64,000 nucleotides of DNA from Volutella citrinella (Eukaryota > Ascomycota > Sordariomycetes > Hypocreales > Nectriaceae): the NCBI GenBank assembly GCA_034401135.1, contig JAWZSP010000002.1, positions 1,860,001-1,924,000 on the forward strand, written 5' to 3'. The notes under the pieces were generated by a model. The model saw only the letters and a program-made list of their open reading frames with translations. It had not been told where the DNA came from and did no database searches. Shown piece by piece: positions 42,663-53,671 of this stretch. The position numbers were made by a program, and so were the translations under genes. The stretch's first letter is position 1. Each line of letters opens with the position of its first letter.

Positions 42663-43933
42663 CTATACCCTGACAAAAGCTAGGGCACGCCACGTTAGCA
42701 TATTGGCCTCCACCGGAGAGTAGTCTGCTGGGGACGGCAACTTACTTGCGTCTATCTGTTTCACTTGGGGGAGAGCCAGGCGCACCTTGTTCCGGTACAA
42801 GGCTGGCCCGCTCAGTTGCAAAGGGTTGGCCTCGAAGTAGACAGTGGTGAGCTGTTCCTTGTCCTTGAGATGCTTCTCGACGTCCCTGAAATCGGTGAGG
42901 AGGTTTGAGCTGGCCCAGAGCTCCTCGAGCTCTTTGAGCGGTGCCAGGCCCTCGAGGCTGGTGACCTTGTTGTTGGAAATGTCGAGGACGCGTAGCTTGG
43001 TGTTGGTCTCGATGCCGACGAGTGACTCGATTGCGTTGTGCGAAATGTACAGCTCCTCGAGGGTGGGAATGTCCTTGAGCGGGGCGAGGTCGGAGATGCG
43101 GTTGGACTGGATGCTGAGGAGGCGGAGGTTGGGCAGGCCGGCGAGCCCAGTCAGCTCTGTGATTTTGTTCTTGGCGACCCAGAGCTCCTCGAGGCGCTGC
43201 AGGGAGTCGAGGTTGTGCAGCTCGCGGATGCGGTTGGAGCCGAGCTCGAGCGACTTGAGCTCGTCCAAGCCCTCGAGGCCCTCAATCTTGCCAATCTTGT
43301 TGGCAACCAAGAAAAGGTCCTTGAGCTTGGTCAGGTGGTTGATGTTCTTGATGTGCTTGATCTTGTTGAAGCTCAGGTCGAGGCTCGTCAGGTTGGTGAG
43401 CTCGTCGAGGCCGCGCATATGGTTGATGAGGTTATCGTAGAGGTCCAGGTCCTCGAGCGTTGAGGCGAGGCCGTCGAGGCCCTCGATCTGTTGGATGCTG
43501 TTCTGGCGGAGGCATAGCCGGCTGACCTGCTTGAATCGATCGAGTCGTAGTTTGTTGATTGAGCCGATACGGGAGTGGGAGCACATGATTTCGTCCGTCT
43601 CTGGGTCCTCGTCGTCTAGCAGATCTGGGAATAGCATTATTTGTCAGCCATGAACAGTCGTCAGAATGGGGTCCCCATGTGGCGAGTTTTACCTTCGTCG
43701 GCCAGAATCTCCTCGCCGTCCAGCACGTTCTCGTCGTCTGAGTATTCCGGGTCGGAGAGGGCCTCTGGGTTCTTCACCAAGGCAGTCTTGGGGACTCGCA
43801 ACTTGCCATCCCAGCCTTTGCTGCTGCGCATGCCTGGGCTGGCCTCGCCTTCGGCGCGGGGTGAGGGCAGGTCGTCTTCCTTGATGTCGACATGGGCGTG
43901 ACCATTGCCTTCTTTCTCGAGGGGGCCGGGCAT
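42663..43933 (-). CDS. SDS22: Protein phosphatase 1 regulatory subunit Sds22 (leucine-rich repeats)
   Basis: Three exons right to left: 43933-43693, 43624-42746, 42679-42663; introns 68 and 66 nt; 378 residues. Sds22 binds the PP1 catalytic subunit and controls its assembly and nuclear mitotic function. After an acidic, disordered N-terminus (residues 1-95) come about eleven 22-residue LRRs of the SDS22 type, each with the LxxLxLxxNxI pattern (for example LTSLDLSFNKIKHI, LKSLELGSNRIREL, LRVLDISNNKVTSL), closed by an LRR cap (LTTVYFEANPL, YRNKVRLALPQVKQIDA). The last exon has 17 nt and supplies the end TFVRV; without it the protein would read into intron. The frame extends far upstream of 43933, but that part is leader-like; MPGPLEKEG was chosen as start. 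Confidence 0.93.
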
Positions 43934-44994
43934 GTTGATGTGAGTCCTGGCACCTGCCTGGGCGATGCGGCAAGACGAGTACGGATCGATGGGGCGGATC
44001 GGTGGTTGCTGAACTCCCAGCTCAAGGTGCGAGGTGCGTGGGGAACTTTGAGATGATGTAGTGGTGCAGTGGGTGGTGGCAGCTGGTGCGGGCAAGTACG
44101 CAGTCGATGTTGAGGTTGGATGGAAGTAGTCGGAAGGATCCAGAAAATATAGCAACGAGCCGAGGCGTCTGGGGTTTTCTGCCTGGGATTGTCCTAGGCT
44201 AGAGTGCACGCCTGAACTGCTGGGCTGGCATTGGATTCTTTGGTGGACCAGGCTCCAAAAGGTGCCGAGTCGTGGTTTTTGTTCTTGTTCCTGGCTGGGA
44301 CAGCTTGACAGCGCTGCACCAATCCAGGCCTGGACTGCCCCGCCTTTGCCACTACAGGCGCACCTGGGCTGGTCCTGGGCCTCCCAAGTTCTGCAGCATC
44401 GCCGAGGTCACCTCTCGAGTCGCCCTGCGGTTGGGTGCATTTGGGCGCTTTTGGGGGTGCACGCCTGTGCCCAGGGCGATATCAGTCCACTAACGGCTTG
44501 CCTGGGCCTGCCTAAAAGCGGGGTGCGGCAGCGGAAGCGGCGCTCGACCCGCCGCTCTGGCAACACCACTGGGTGCGGCCCGCCAGCACAGCCAATACAG
44601 CGACTGCTCCCACTGCACCCAATGCACCCATTGATGCCATTGACCCATTGACGTCGCCTCGTTGTCCCGCACCCACAACACCAGCACGTCAACTGCAGGG
44701 ACCCCCAATCCAGCCAGCCCAGTCGTGAGCGAACATGTCATAAGAATCCCGCCTTGGCCTGCCGCGCATCCTATCTCGACCACGCCGACGTCGTTCGCCC
44801 CTGGCCATGTCGAGGCCACCCCCATGACAATGCGCGCAGTCCGCCTTGCTCTCTCGACGAGCCACGATGCCGCTTTCGTCGCGAGATGCGGGATTCTCCT
44901 GCGCGCAGGACGCCGACCGGCCGGACGACACGCACTTGACGCTCTGGTTCGGCCGAACAACAGCAGACGCGACCTGCACATCGCGCCGATCCTG
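43934..44994. other. Divergent intergenic region, 1.06 kb
   Basis: The shared promoter of SDS22 (left) and the alpha/beta hydrolase gene (right). The frame upstream of 44995 is open but reads as leader. I see short CACC/CCCA-rich repeats near 44600-44655 and no gene. Confidence 0.5.
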
Positions 44995-46091
44995 ATGCCC
45001 CCTCTGCTCTTCAGTGGGCTGTTTGTGGCCCTGTGGTGCTGGAAGTGTACAATGATGGTGCTGTTTCAAAATCACATCATATACAACCCGTTCCTCCCAC
45101 CCAATGCGCGCAGCATGCGCATCGAAGAGTTTTCTAACGACTGTGGGGGTGTCAAATGGCGAGAGGAGAGAATCCGGTCACTGGATGGCACCGAGATCGC
45201 CCTCTGCGTCTCCGACATCCCGCCGTCGGACAATGCCGCACGAAGTGGCCTCGTGACGCCGGTCTACATTCTTTATTTCCAAGGTTGGTTAGCTAAGGAA
45301 GATTTTTTGCTGTCTGCGCCCAAACTGACCAGTGGGTGCAAGGCAACGCATCGTCGCTCCCTCCTCGACTGCCCGATCTGTCATGGATCCTTCGCCGCGC
45401 ACGAGACTCGGGGGCCTCAGCAAGCTACACAATGGTCTGTGTGAGCTATCGGGGATATTGGACCTCCCACGATAAGCCGTCAGAGCGAGGCATAGACAAG
45501 GATACGGAGGCTGCGCTGAATTGGATCTCTGAGCTGCACCGTGAAAGATCGGCTGCCGCTGATTTGCCCGAACCAGCCGTGCTGCTCTGGGGACAGAGCA
45601 TTGGCTGCGGCTTTGCGACGAATCTAGCAGCCAAAGCAAAACTACCACAAAACATGCAGCTGGGTTCTATCATATTGGAAACGCCATTCACGTCTGTCAA
45701 GGCGATGCTGCACGCACTCTACCCGCAGAAGTGGCTCCCTTACCAGTACCTCCACCCCTTCCTGTGGAATCACCTCGACACCTGGACGAACCTGGGCGTG
45801 ATAGCCCGGCGGTTCAAGGAGAATCCTCCGGGAGTCTTCATTGTACAAGCGGCAAATGACGAACTTGTTCCCGCCAATCACGCCGACGAGCTACAGCAGC
45901 AATGCGAGCATGTTGGGCTCCCAGTGGAGCGGCGCAAGGTTCGCCGCGCACTGCATAATGAAGCCATGGCCAGACACGAGGGAAGGAATGCCATAGCGCA
46001 GTCAATCTCGCAGGCCGTGGCCAGGGCTAGAGAAGCGGGATCTGGTTCCGGAGCTTCGGGGCCCAATGACAGTGGCAGGCGAGCGGCGTAG
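44995..46091 (+). CDS. Alpha/beta hydrolase, ABHD13/Bem46-like
   Basis: Two exons, 44995-45283 and 45343-46091, intron 59 nt; 345 residues. A hydrophobic N-terminal segment (residues 1-24, LLFSGLFVALWCWKCTMMVLF) is a likely membrane anchor. The hydrolase core follows: IYFQGNA spans the splice junction, then VSYRGYW, the nucleophile elbow GQSIG with Ser182, and the acid and base partners Asp269 (ANDELVP) and His301 (ALHNEA). Families of this type include Bem46 and ABHD13/17 serine hydrolases, some of which remove lipid groups from proteins or act at the ER and plasma membrane; the substrate here is unknown. The donor GTTGGT is weak, but the join gives YFQGNASSLPPRLP, which fits relatives. Confidence 0.85.
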
Positions 46092-47723
46092 GTGGGATGC
46101 AAACAAGGACATCATATGAGAGGAGCGTGAATTTGGACCACCTCGGCGGGTTGCGACAAGGCTGGCGCAGGGGGAAAAGTAAGAGAGTGAGACTACGAGG
46201 GGCGCTATGCCGTCACGCTCAAACAAAGACCCCATTTCGAGAAATGATGAGTAGGCCGCTGGAGCTTAATCCGGGCCTGGGCGAGTTGCCACGCTAAGGA
46301 GGTCCCAGCCCAGCTTGGGCTGTGAATGTGGAGGGGGGCACTCGGAGAGGAGGGATGGATCGGGTACCTACCTTGTTTTTTTTTAAACCTGGCAAGCCTG
46401 GCGAGTCTGGGACTGGGAGTGGCGTATCCATCCCGGCCCACTCTCGAAACGCAAGGGCAGAAGAAGAGTTGGTCGCGGGCGACGAGGGTGTTGGGACGGG
46501 CGGCCGTGGTGATGCCGGCTGTTGGAGTCGTTAGGACTAGATAGGCGACTAGGCGAGGCATGCTGCCTGGGCGACGGCGCAAAGGCAGGCAGAGGCCCAA
46601 TTGGCCGCAATTGAATCCGCAAACAACGGCGAACCAGCCTCTTGAATTTTGTATAAGCTCAGGGCCAGAAATGCAGCTCCTGCAGCTCCATCGCCCAGCA
46701 GGCAGTATCATCCAGTCCCGTAGCGTGGAGCTGGAGCTCATTGAGGAGCGCTTCTGCCTTGTGAGGCACCTCCACATGTCGCATTCCCCACAGGGGATAG
46801 CCCCACCACCACTACCACAAACGGCTCCCCGTTCAGTAATTACAGTACGTACAACCGCAAGCCTCAGGTACCTGGCAGGAACTTGTTAGCATGGCAGCTA
46901 TTCGGACGGCTTCCCACCCCCAGCGCCCGCTCTCCCTGCCGGGCCCCGTTTGAGCTGAAAGCTGCGCTGTGACTCGAATCCCGTCCCTACCAGATCCCTA
47001 CCGCGCAGCCCATTTCAGTATGGGATTGGCGGAACCAAGCTACCAAGCACAGCCCATGGAGCCTGGGCCACTCCCCCGGGGGTCGCTTCCGGGTGGCACA
47101 TGACCCCGTGTCATTATCGCGTTCCACTTAAAGCCCATTAACGCGTGGACGACGTGTCGCCTAACGACTTATCACCGCCCCAGCTGGACTTGCCTCACTG
47201 CCGGCGGATTTGCTCTCCTCCACCATCACCGCCGAGGCGGCCCAGGGGGTGTGTCGCTAAACCAGGCCTCGCCGTCGCTGCCGCCGTTTTTAGCAGGCAG
47301 CGTCGCAAATGCTGGTCGCCTGTTCCGCACGGCTCTCTCAGGAGAATTATAAAGTCGCCCACCCGCCCAAGGACGAGTCGTGAAGCGTAGCCTGATTGTG
47401 CATGAATCCCATCCTGATTCCCAAGGCCTGAGGTAGGTAAGGTCCATCGTGAAAATTATCTTGTTTCTTCTTTCTGCCTCATCTCTCCTTTCCATTGCTG
47501 CCTCCCCCGATACCCTCCCACTCTCGTCGGCGTTCCAATATCCGGCCATTTCCATCTCGTTCCATGCCGCCCCGTCTCTGCCTGGATGCTCCTGCGATCT
47601 CAACATAATTAAAAAAAGCGAGAATCAGCACGCCATCACTTGAGCCCCGAGAAAAAAAAATTCCGATCGGATCGCAACAGTCTAAACCGATACCATTTTA
47701 CAACCAGTCGAGTAACCGCCAAA
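46092..47723. other. Intergenic region, 1.6 kb
   Basis: The 3' flank of the hydrolase gene and the promoter of the BTB gene. A 190-codon minus-strand frame at 46205-46777 is random in composition. One ACGCGT hexamer lies at 47141-47146. No gene is seen. Confidence 0.5.
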
Positions 47724-48756
47724 ATGTTCAGCAGCAGCCGACGACACGAAGCCACCAAGAGCTTCTCCAAGAGCCACAAGTTCAGCAAGTCCAGCTCATC
47801 ATTCAGCAAGGACAGTGGCGTGAGCAAGAGGCGGCATGAATCCCGCAGCAGCCGTCGGCCAACAACGGCCTCGACGGCCACGGCCAGCGATGACACTGCC
47901 ATGGGCAAGTAAGTCTCCGTCTCGCAGTCTTGCATCCTCCAAATCCTCAGTGACTTACACGATGCCCACCAGCAACCTGACCTCTGCCATCGTCACCCTT
48001 GTCGTCGGTGGCGAGCAGCGTCTCTTCGCCGCCCACGAGGACGTCCTCTGTGCGAGCCCGTTCTTCTCCAATGCTCTCCGCAACGGCTACATCGATCCCA
48101 CCACGAAGCGAATCGCCCTTCCCGACGAAGAGCCCGAGATCTTCAGCTCCGTTCTCGAGTATCTCTACAAGGGAGACTACTATCCTCGTCTCATTCACAG
48201 CAAGCGCCGAAACTCCTGGGAGCTGGAGACAGCCAACGAGGAAGAGAACGCCGCCGTTGAGAGCACCGTCTTCCATCGGGCCATGGATGGCGACCTGCTG
48301 AAGGATACCGTCATCTACTGCGCAGCCGAAAAGTACGGGCTCGATGAGCTGAAGAAGCTGGCGCTGCGCAAGCAAGGTCTTCGTGAGTTTCCCCTTGCCA
48401 CTATTCCAACCACCAAATACTAACAACTTCCACCAGAATCTGGGATCCAGTGCAGCACAATCTTGGCTTCTGCACGCTATGCATACGCCCACACTCCGGA
48501 CACCGACTCCAAGCTCCGAGCCCACTACCTGGCCCTCATCATCCGCTCTCGCAGCACTTTCAAGCGAAGCGGAACCATGCAGCTTGAGATGTACAACGGC
48601 GGAACTCAGCTCTTCTTCGACCTTTTCGTTGCGCTTTGCAACCACGTCGACGACATCTCCACTGCGTGAGTGCAAAGGCGTCTCCTATTTCTCCCCACTG
48701 CGTTTCTCTAACATCATCACAGGAGCACCCCCCGCTCTAATCGCCACTTCTCTTGA
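47724..48756 (+). CDS. BTB/POZ domain protein
   Basis: Four exons, 47724-47908, 47973-48382, 48437-48665, 48723-48756; introns 64, 54 and 57 nt; 285 residues. A Ser/Lys/Arg-rich head (residues 1-60) precedes the BTB fold at about 65-135: IVTLVVGGEQRLFAAHEDVLCASPFF, NGYIDPTTKRIALPDEEPEIFSSVLEYLYKGDY. BTB domains dimerise and often serve as adaptors for Cul3 ubiquitin ligases. The C-terminal part contains a block on later development of the fold (VIYCAAEKYGLDELKKLAL, then HVDDISTA). There are no kelch or zinc-finger partners. The last exon adds 11 codons. Function is unknown beyond the domain. Confidence 0.87.
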
Positions 48757-50070
48757 TACCCCCCTCCTCCATCCGTCGTCTTGCGTGCAAGTGGCACCAT
48801 GCAAACGTCCGCACCCATCATTAATTTTATGACAACACCTCCCCACATCGAGTCATTTATAAGAACCCGACTCTTGTTCGAAACGAGATAAAAAAATAAG
48901 ACACACCATGGCGTTGACGGTCGGTATTGGGAATGAGACTTAACGATATTTGGGTTTGCTAATTTCTACGTGGGGTTTGGGTGTTTCTGTTAGAGAGTAC
49001 ACGGAGTCTTTTGTATCATTACCCTTCTAGCTGGTCTCTAGGGATGTGTTTGTGTGTTTACCAGATTGTCTTTTCCTTTTTCTGTCCTGATCCGGCTGCG
49101 TTTTCCTCCGGCTCGAATAGATTGACACCACAAGGAGGAGATTCCATCGGTACGCTTTGCTTCTGATTTGGGGATGGTTGTCACAAACTCATGTCTGCAC
49201 TCACGCTCACTGGGCGGGGAACTTTTGTATCATTATTCACGGGTCGTTCTGCAAGTCCGCCTTGGCCTTATCACAGAGAACGGCGGATTGCTCAATAAGA
49301 CTTTGACCTCCTAGGTTTATGCTCTCTACCCCCGGTCCTTGTCCTGTAATGGTGCGTGTAGTCGAGGGTCGTCCATCACAAGCCCAACGTGGCTGCATAT
49401 TCGCCTCCACACCACCATGTTTGCTTTCCCAAGCCCACCTCTTGAGGCCACCGGGACACCCTGGTTGGGGGTTGAAACGCATAACCGAATTATGACCCAG
49501 ACTTGGCTTGAATGCACCGACTAGGGTGACTCAGAAAGGACTAGTAATGGTGCCACCAAGCGTGGGTGCGATCGCACGCAGGATCCCTGCAAACCAAGAG
49601 AATGCTTAGGTTTGCGGGGAACTCTTCCAGGTTCAAGAGTCGGCCAACGGGACAACCTGGTCGCGGCAAACCGTAATCGGGCACACGGCGAGATTGAAAT
49701 TTTCCTTCTCGTTCCATCAGCTGTGAGATAGCGTAAGGATAGCGGCAGATGGCACAAGCTAGGGCCATGCACGGTATCATGTTGCTGCGTGAACATGGCG
49801 CCAGAATGATGCAAACACAGTAAGGGAGTGATATCAGTCGTCGTGGCGGGATTCCCAAAAGCAAATGGCTGCTGTGTCGACTCTTTTCTCATTTGCCGAC
49901 CAAAAACGCCTTGTATTTTTGCCCAGCCCAGGTATCGGCATGTACTGGCCTTGGTTTGGTCCGCATTGGAACCCCAGCGCCTCTCCTCGAGATAGAAGTC
50001 GCCAATAATATTCACGCCATGCATGTACTCGTGTCACGGAGTGACCACAACCCCAACGGGCTCGACCGTC
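48757..50070. other. Convergent intergenic region, 1.3 kb
   Basis: The 3' flanks of the BTB gene and of CSN12. A minus-strand frame of 168 codons at 49521-50024 lies within the likely CSN12 3' flank and has no family. Nothing else is seen. Confidence 0.5.
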
Positions 50071-51929
50071 TTAGATCCCCGTCCCCGGAAAGGCCCCCTT
50101 TTTGGACAACACAACAATGCCTCGCTCCCGCGCGATGTAGCCTTTCATGAGATCCTAAGCGGAAAACCCTGGTTAGTTGACTCAGATGTTGGTAAGATGA
50201 GCGAGGAGGGGGTGTGTGCGTAGGAAGTGAGATGCGAATGACATCGTGAATGCCCAAGGCAGCCACTTATCACTCTGAGGCAGCAATCCGGCTGACGAGT
50301 ATTAAGCCAGATGACCACCACCTCGGCCGTGAAGACGGAACTGAGGACCGTTGCCAACACAACAAAACCGCGTGGGATGACCCATCGGCCAGAGGCAACC
50401 GACGCCTCGCCGGAACGAAAATAGGAGGCCCACTCACCTTGTAAATCATATTGGCCAACAAGCACTCAACCTCGTCGCCATCTATCAAGTCACCGCCGCT
50501 TCCCATGCTGATGGCCGCCTGAAACTCCGCAACAGGCACGCGGGTGCGACGCACCTGAGCCGTTTCTCCTTCTTTCGGCTCGTCAAACCCGCCCGCAACG
50601 AATACCTTGCGCAGGAGGTTACGCAAGGCGATGTCGCGGCCCCGCTCCAGCGTGAGGTAAATGCGACGTTTGACAAACTCGTCTTCGCCGTTTTGCAAGG
50701 CGACATCGAATGCGCGTAGATTGCCGCTCTTGATGCATTTGGCCAATGGGAGAAACAGCTCCTGGAGGCGAGGATAAGGCTCTAGGAGCGCCTTGGTCGG
50801 AAGGACGTGGCTCGTGAGCAGGCGACAGGGGATGAGGTACGTAAGGATTCGCCTATCGACTGTTAACATGTGCGCGTGCACGGGGGCCGCATGGGTGCGT
50901 ACTCGGACTGCTTCCTTGCATCTCGGTGACAAAGATGCCATGCCTCGGTTAGGTGCTTCTCGGCCTAAGGCGTGGTTAACATGAGTCTGCATTCACGACC
51001 AGCGCGGTCACACACCTCGACGTAGTTCTCCTCCAGAAAGAACAATACGCCCTCGTAGTACTTGAATGTGACCTTCTGAGACTTGGGGAACATGTCCAGC
51101 GGTGGCATGTCTCCCTTGTCCTTGTACACTGCAAGCGTTTTAAGAATCGTGCGTGACAGGGATGCCGAGTTGAGCTTAAAGTATGTTTTGAAGAGCAGGT
51201 TGATGATGAAGTAAATGCCCCATTTTCGAGATTCCTCCAGTGGCGCCCTGCATATTGTCAGTGTGTCGAGTTGTGACTGGGAGAAGGAGTGTGTTTACCG
51301 ATCATTGAGACACAGCGTGAATATGCGCTTCAAGTGTTGCTCACAATCCCGCAGCTGCCCTTGCTTCTGGGCGTCTGGGTCAAAGTCATCCTGCATCAGG
51401 GATGCTCCAGCTGCGGGGTCGCTGGAAGAACGGCTTCGTTCCTCGTCAGACTTGATGGCGAATAGTCGAAGGTACTTTCCCACCATGTAGAGCGAGGGAA
51501 TAGTCCAGGCTTCGAAGCCGAAGTTGTTATAGCCTCGGATGAGCTGCGAGGTCAAGTCTTTCCACGCCTCATACACTTTCGTCCAGGAGCCCTGCACCTG
51601 GTCAGTACAGCGACTTATTAGAAACATCGGCAAACCTGGCTTGCCTTTCCACTCTCGCCAGCGATGATCTGCCCGATCGCATTCCAGTACGACATGTACA
51701 CTTCAACCCAGCCAGTCACCTCATCATGGTCCAGCTTCTGTCGGTGGGATGTACTAGTTTTGAGGAAGTGCTTAATGTCTCCCTTGACACTGTGAGAGTT
51801 TGTGCTCTGAAACACGGCCCGGAGGCGTTGAGGCTGCCCGGGGAGAGCTACAGGCGAGAGAGTCTGGGCAAGCTGATAGCCATTCTTCGCAGCGTGAGCT
51901 TTGGCGAAGTCGTCGAAGAGCTCATTCAT
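50071..51929 (-). CDS. CSN12: CSN12-like PCI-domain protein
   Basis: Six exons right to left: 51929-51636, 51591-51299, 51247-51016, 50964-50903, 50852-50438, 50154-50071; introns 44, 51, 51, 50 and 283 nt; 459 residues. CSN12/Thp1-type PCI proteins work with Sus1/Sac3-like partners in mRNA export and splicing-linked complexes, or with the COP9 signalosome in yeast. Seen: the N-terminal helical block ([34 protein letters not shown]), the TPR-like middle ([41 protein letters not shown]), [14 protein letters not shown], the PCI winged-helix part (LRKVFVAGG.., VEFQAAISM.., [11 protein letters not shown]) and the typical end [22 protein letters not shown]. Exon 4 has only 62 nt. The acceptor of exon 5 (CGATAG at 50853) was chosen because it alone keeps the frame with the good GTACGC donor. 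Confidence 0.88.
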
Positions 51930-52410
51930 GGTGTTTCGACCTGCCTTGATGGCTATGATCGTAAAAAATTGAAATGATGGCAGGCAGCTTAAGAATGTAT
52001 GAGGGCGATGAGAAATCTAGAGATTCTTATGCGAGATGTTCGCTGTTGTCCTTCCTGCACTTTGGCGCGATGCTTCTCATTGACGCACCGCCTGAATTCC
52101 TTCCCAACCTGGAGGGGATGTGGATGGCCCAGCTGATTGGATGGCCGACCCACATTGCAGCCGACTCCCGCTTGTGACTCAGCACGTGACGAAAATATGG
52201 AGTGGATCCCAACTGACCAATCGCTGTTGGGGCCAAAGCCCTGCACAATCTACCTCTCCTAGCCCTCCCACACCTCCGCACAAAAAAAAATCGCTGCGAC
52301 TCCTGCAACTTTGGCCATCTTCAACTTTCGCGACAGTCGGAACACCGTCAAAGTAAGTGCAGCACGAAGATACTAGGACTCTAGCAAGCAAATACTAACA
52401 CGAATAACAG
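51930..52410. promoter_or_regulatory. Divergent CSN12/eL20 promoter with CPC1, E-box and CCAAT motifs
   Basis: The shared promoter of two divergent genes. It contains TGACTCA at 52175-52181 (the Gcn4/CPC1 sequence), CACGTG at 52183-52188 (on the minus strand TCACGTG, the Cbf1 core) and a CCAAT at about 52217. Cbf1-type sites are known in ribosomal protein promoters of several ascomycetes. A 5'-UTR intron of eL20 spans about 52353-52410. Confidence 0.5.
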
Positions 52411-53455
52411 ATGGGTAAGCTCAATCCTCTCTTATTTCCTTGTTGCCGATCACCACGATGCCGTCGCCGCCGCTGGTGAGAACGAAAACACCAATTCGAT
52501 ATTCACCAAATTTCGAAAACCAACCCTTGGGATGCATCAATGTTAAACGAAGGGGAGGAATGGAGGAGAGCTCAACTGCGACACCACGATGAATCGACGG
52601 GAATGCTGTCCTGCTCGGCTTCGTCTACCCCTCGGATTTTCGACAAGCATTTCACCCTCGCGACAACCGAGCTTCAGCACTTGTCTGAAGCACGACTTCT
52701 CCCAGCACGGCACGGCATCATGGCAAACGAATGCACGGGATGACTTGGACTGAAAAATACTGACATGGCACGTCTCAGGTCGTCTCCAGGAATTCGAGGT
52801 CATTGGCCGCCACCTGCCCACCGAGGCTAACCCTACCCCCGACATGTACCGCATGACCATCTTCGCTCCCAACGCTGTGGTCGCCAAGTCCCGTTACTGG
52901 TACTTCCTTCGCGGTCTCCGAAAGGTCAAGAAGGCCACCGGTGAGATCGTCAGCGTCAAGGTGGTACGTAGCCCAGATAAATTTCTCTCTCGCAGCCCTA
53001 CACAAAATTGTCAGCCCCACTAACGAACTGGACTTCTTTCAGATCCACGAGAAGCACCCCCAGAAGGTCAAGAACTTCGGCATCTGGATCCGATACGACT
53101 CCCGCTCCGGCACACACAACATGTACAAGGAGTACCGTGAGATGTCCCGAACGGAGGCTGTCGACGCTCTCTACTCCGACATGGCCGCCCGCCACCGTGC
53201 CCGCTTCAGGTCCATCCACGTACGTAACCCTGCACCATTTTCTTTTTGGCTTTTCTCAACTGCCGCGGACGCCGTTCTAAACTAACCTTGCTTTAGGTCC
53301 TCCGCGTTGCTGAGATCGAGAAGACCGAGGACATCAAGCGACCCTACATCAAGCAGCTCACCACCAAGGACCTGAGCTTCCCTCTCCCCCACCGCATCTC
53401 CAAGGCGAGCAACGCCAAGCTTTTCAGCGCGAAGCGACCTTCGACTTTCGCTTAG
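52411..53455 (+). CDS. rpl20: 60S ribosomal protein eL20 (L20/L18a)
   Basis: Five coding exons: 52411-52414, 52779-52963, 53043-53219, 53297-53455 follow a 5'-UTR intron; coding introns are 364, 79 and 77 nt; 174 residues. Protein eL20 is part of the large ribosomal subunit. The mature start [15 protein letters not shown] is built from the 4-nt exon ATGG joined to GTCGTCTCC, and the rest ([51 protein letters not shown]) matches the family throughout. The base before the ATG is the AG of a strong acceptor (ACTAAC..AACAG), with a donor GTAAGT at 52353, so the ATGG appears to be an internal microexon flanked by introns on both sides. Strictly, coding sequence lies in four pieces; the first is that 4-nt exon. 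Confidence 0.93.
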
Positions 53456-53671
53456 AGTGTTTCGGTTATGAGGACGGTTGGGCAGGCTCTGCGGGTGTTT
53501 ACTACGGATCATGGAAATATCAACTGCATTTGCTCGATAAAACGGGCGCCGAATGAACCAAAATTCTGAGCATTTTCTGCTGGTGCTAGGTGATACAACA
53601 AAAATTTGACTTGGGTTTCGTGAGAGGAGGCTGTTTAAAGCTACTGCTGTTGGTACACGGTGACAAAAAAT

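Noticed and set aside
43038..43463. Plus-strand frame of 141 codons across SDS22
   Set aside because: Antisense shadow of the leucine-rich repeats of SDS22.
44662..44994. Upstream extension of the hydrolase frame
   Set aside because: Leader-like sequence; the hydrophobic anchor begins right at the ATG at 44995.
46205..46777. 190-codon minus-strand open frame
   Set aside because: Composition is random, no conserved block, and it lies in a 3' flank and promoter.
49521..50024. 167-codon minus-strand open frame
   Set aside because: Lies in the likely 3' flank of CSN12 and shows no domain or splice partner.
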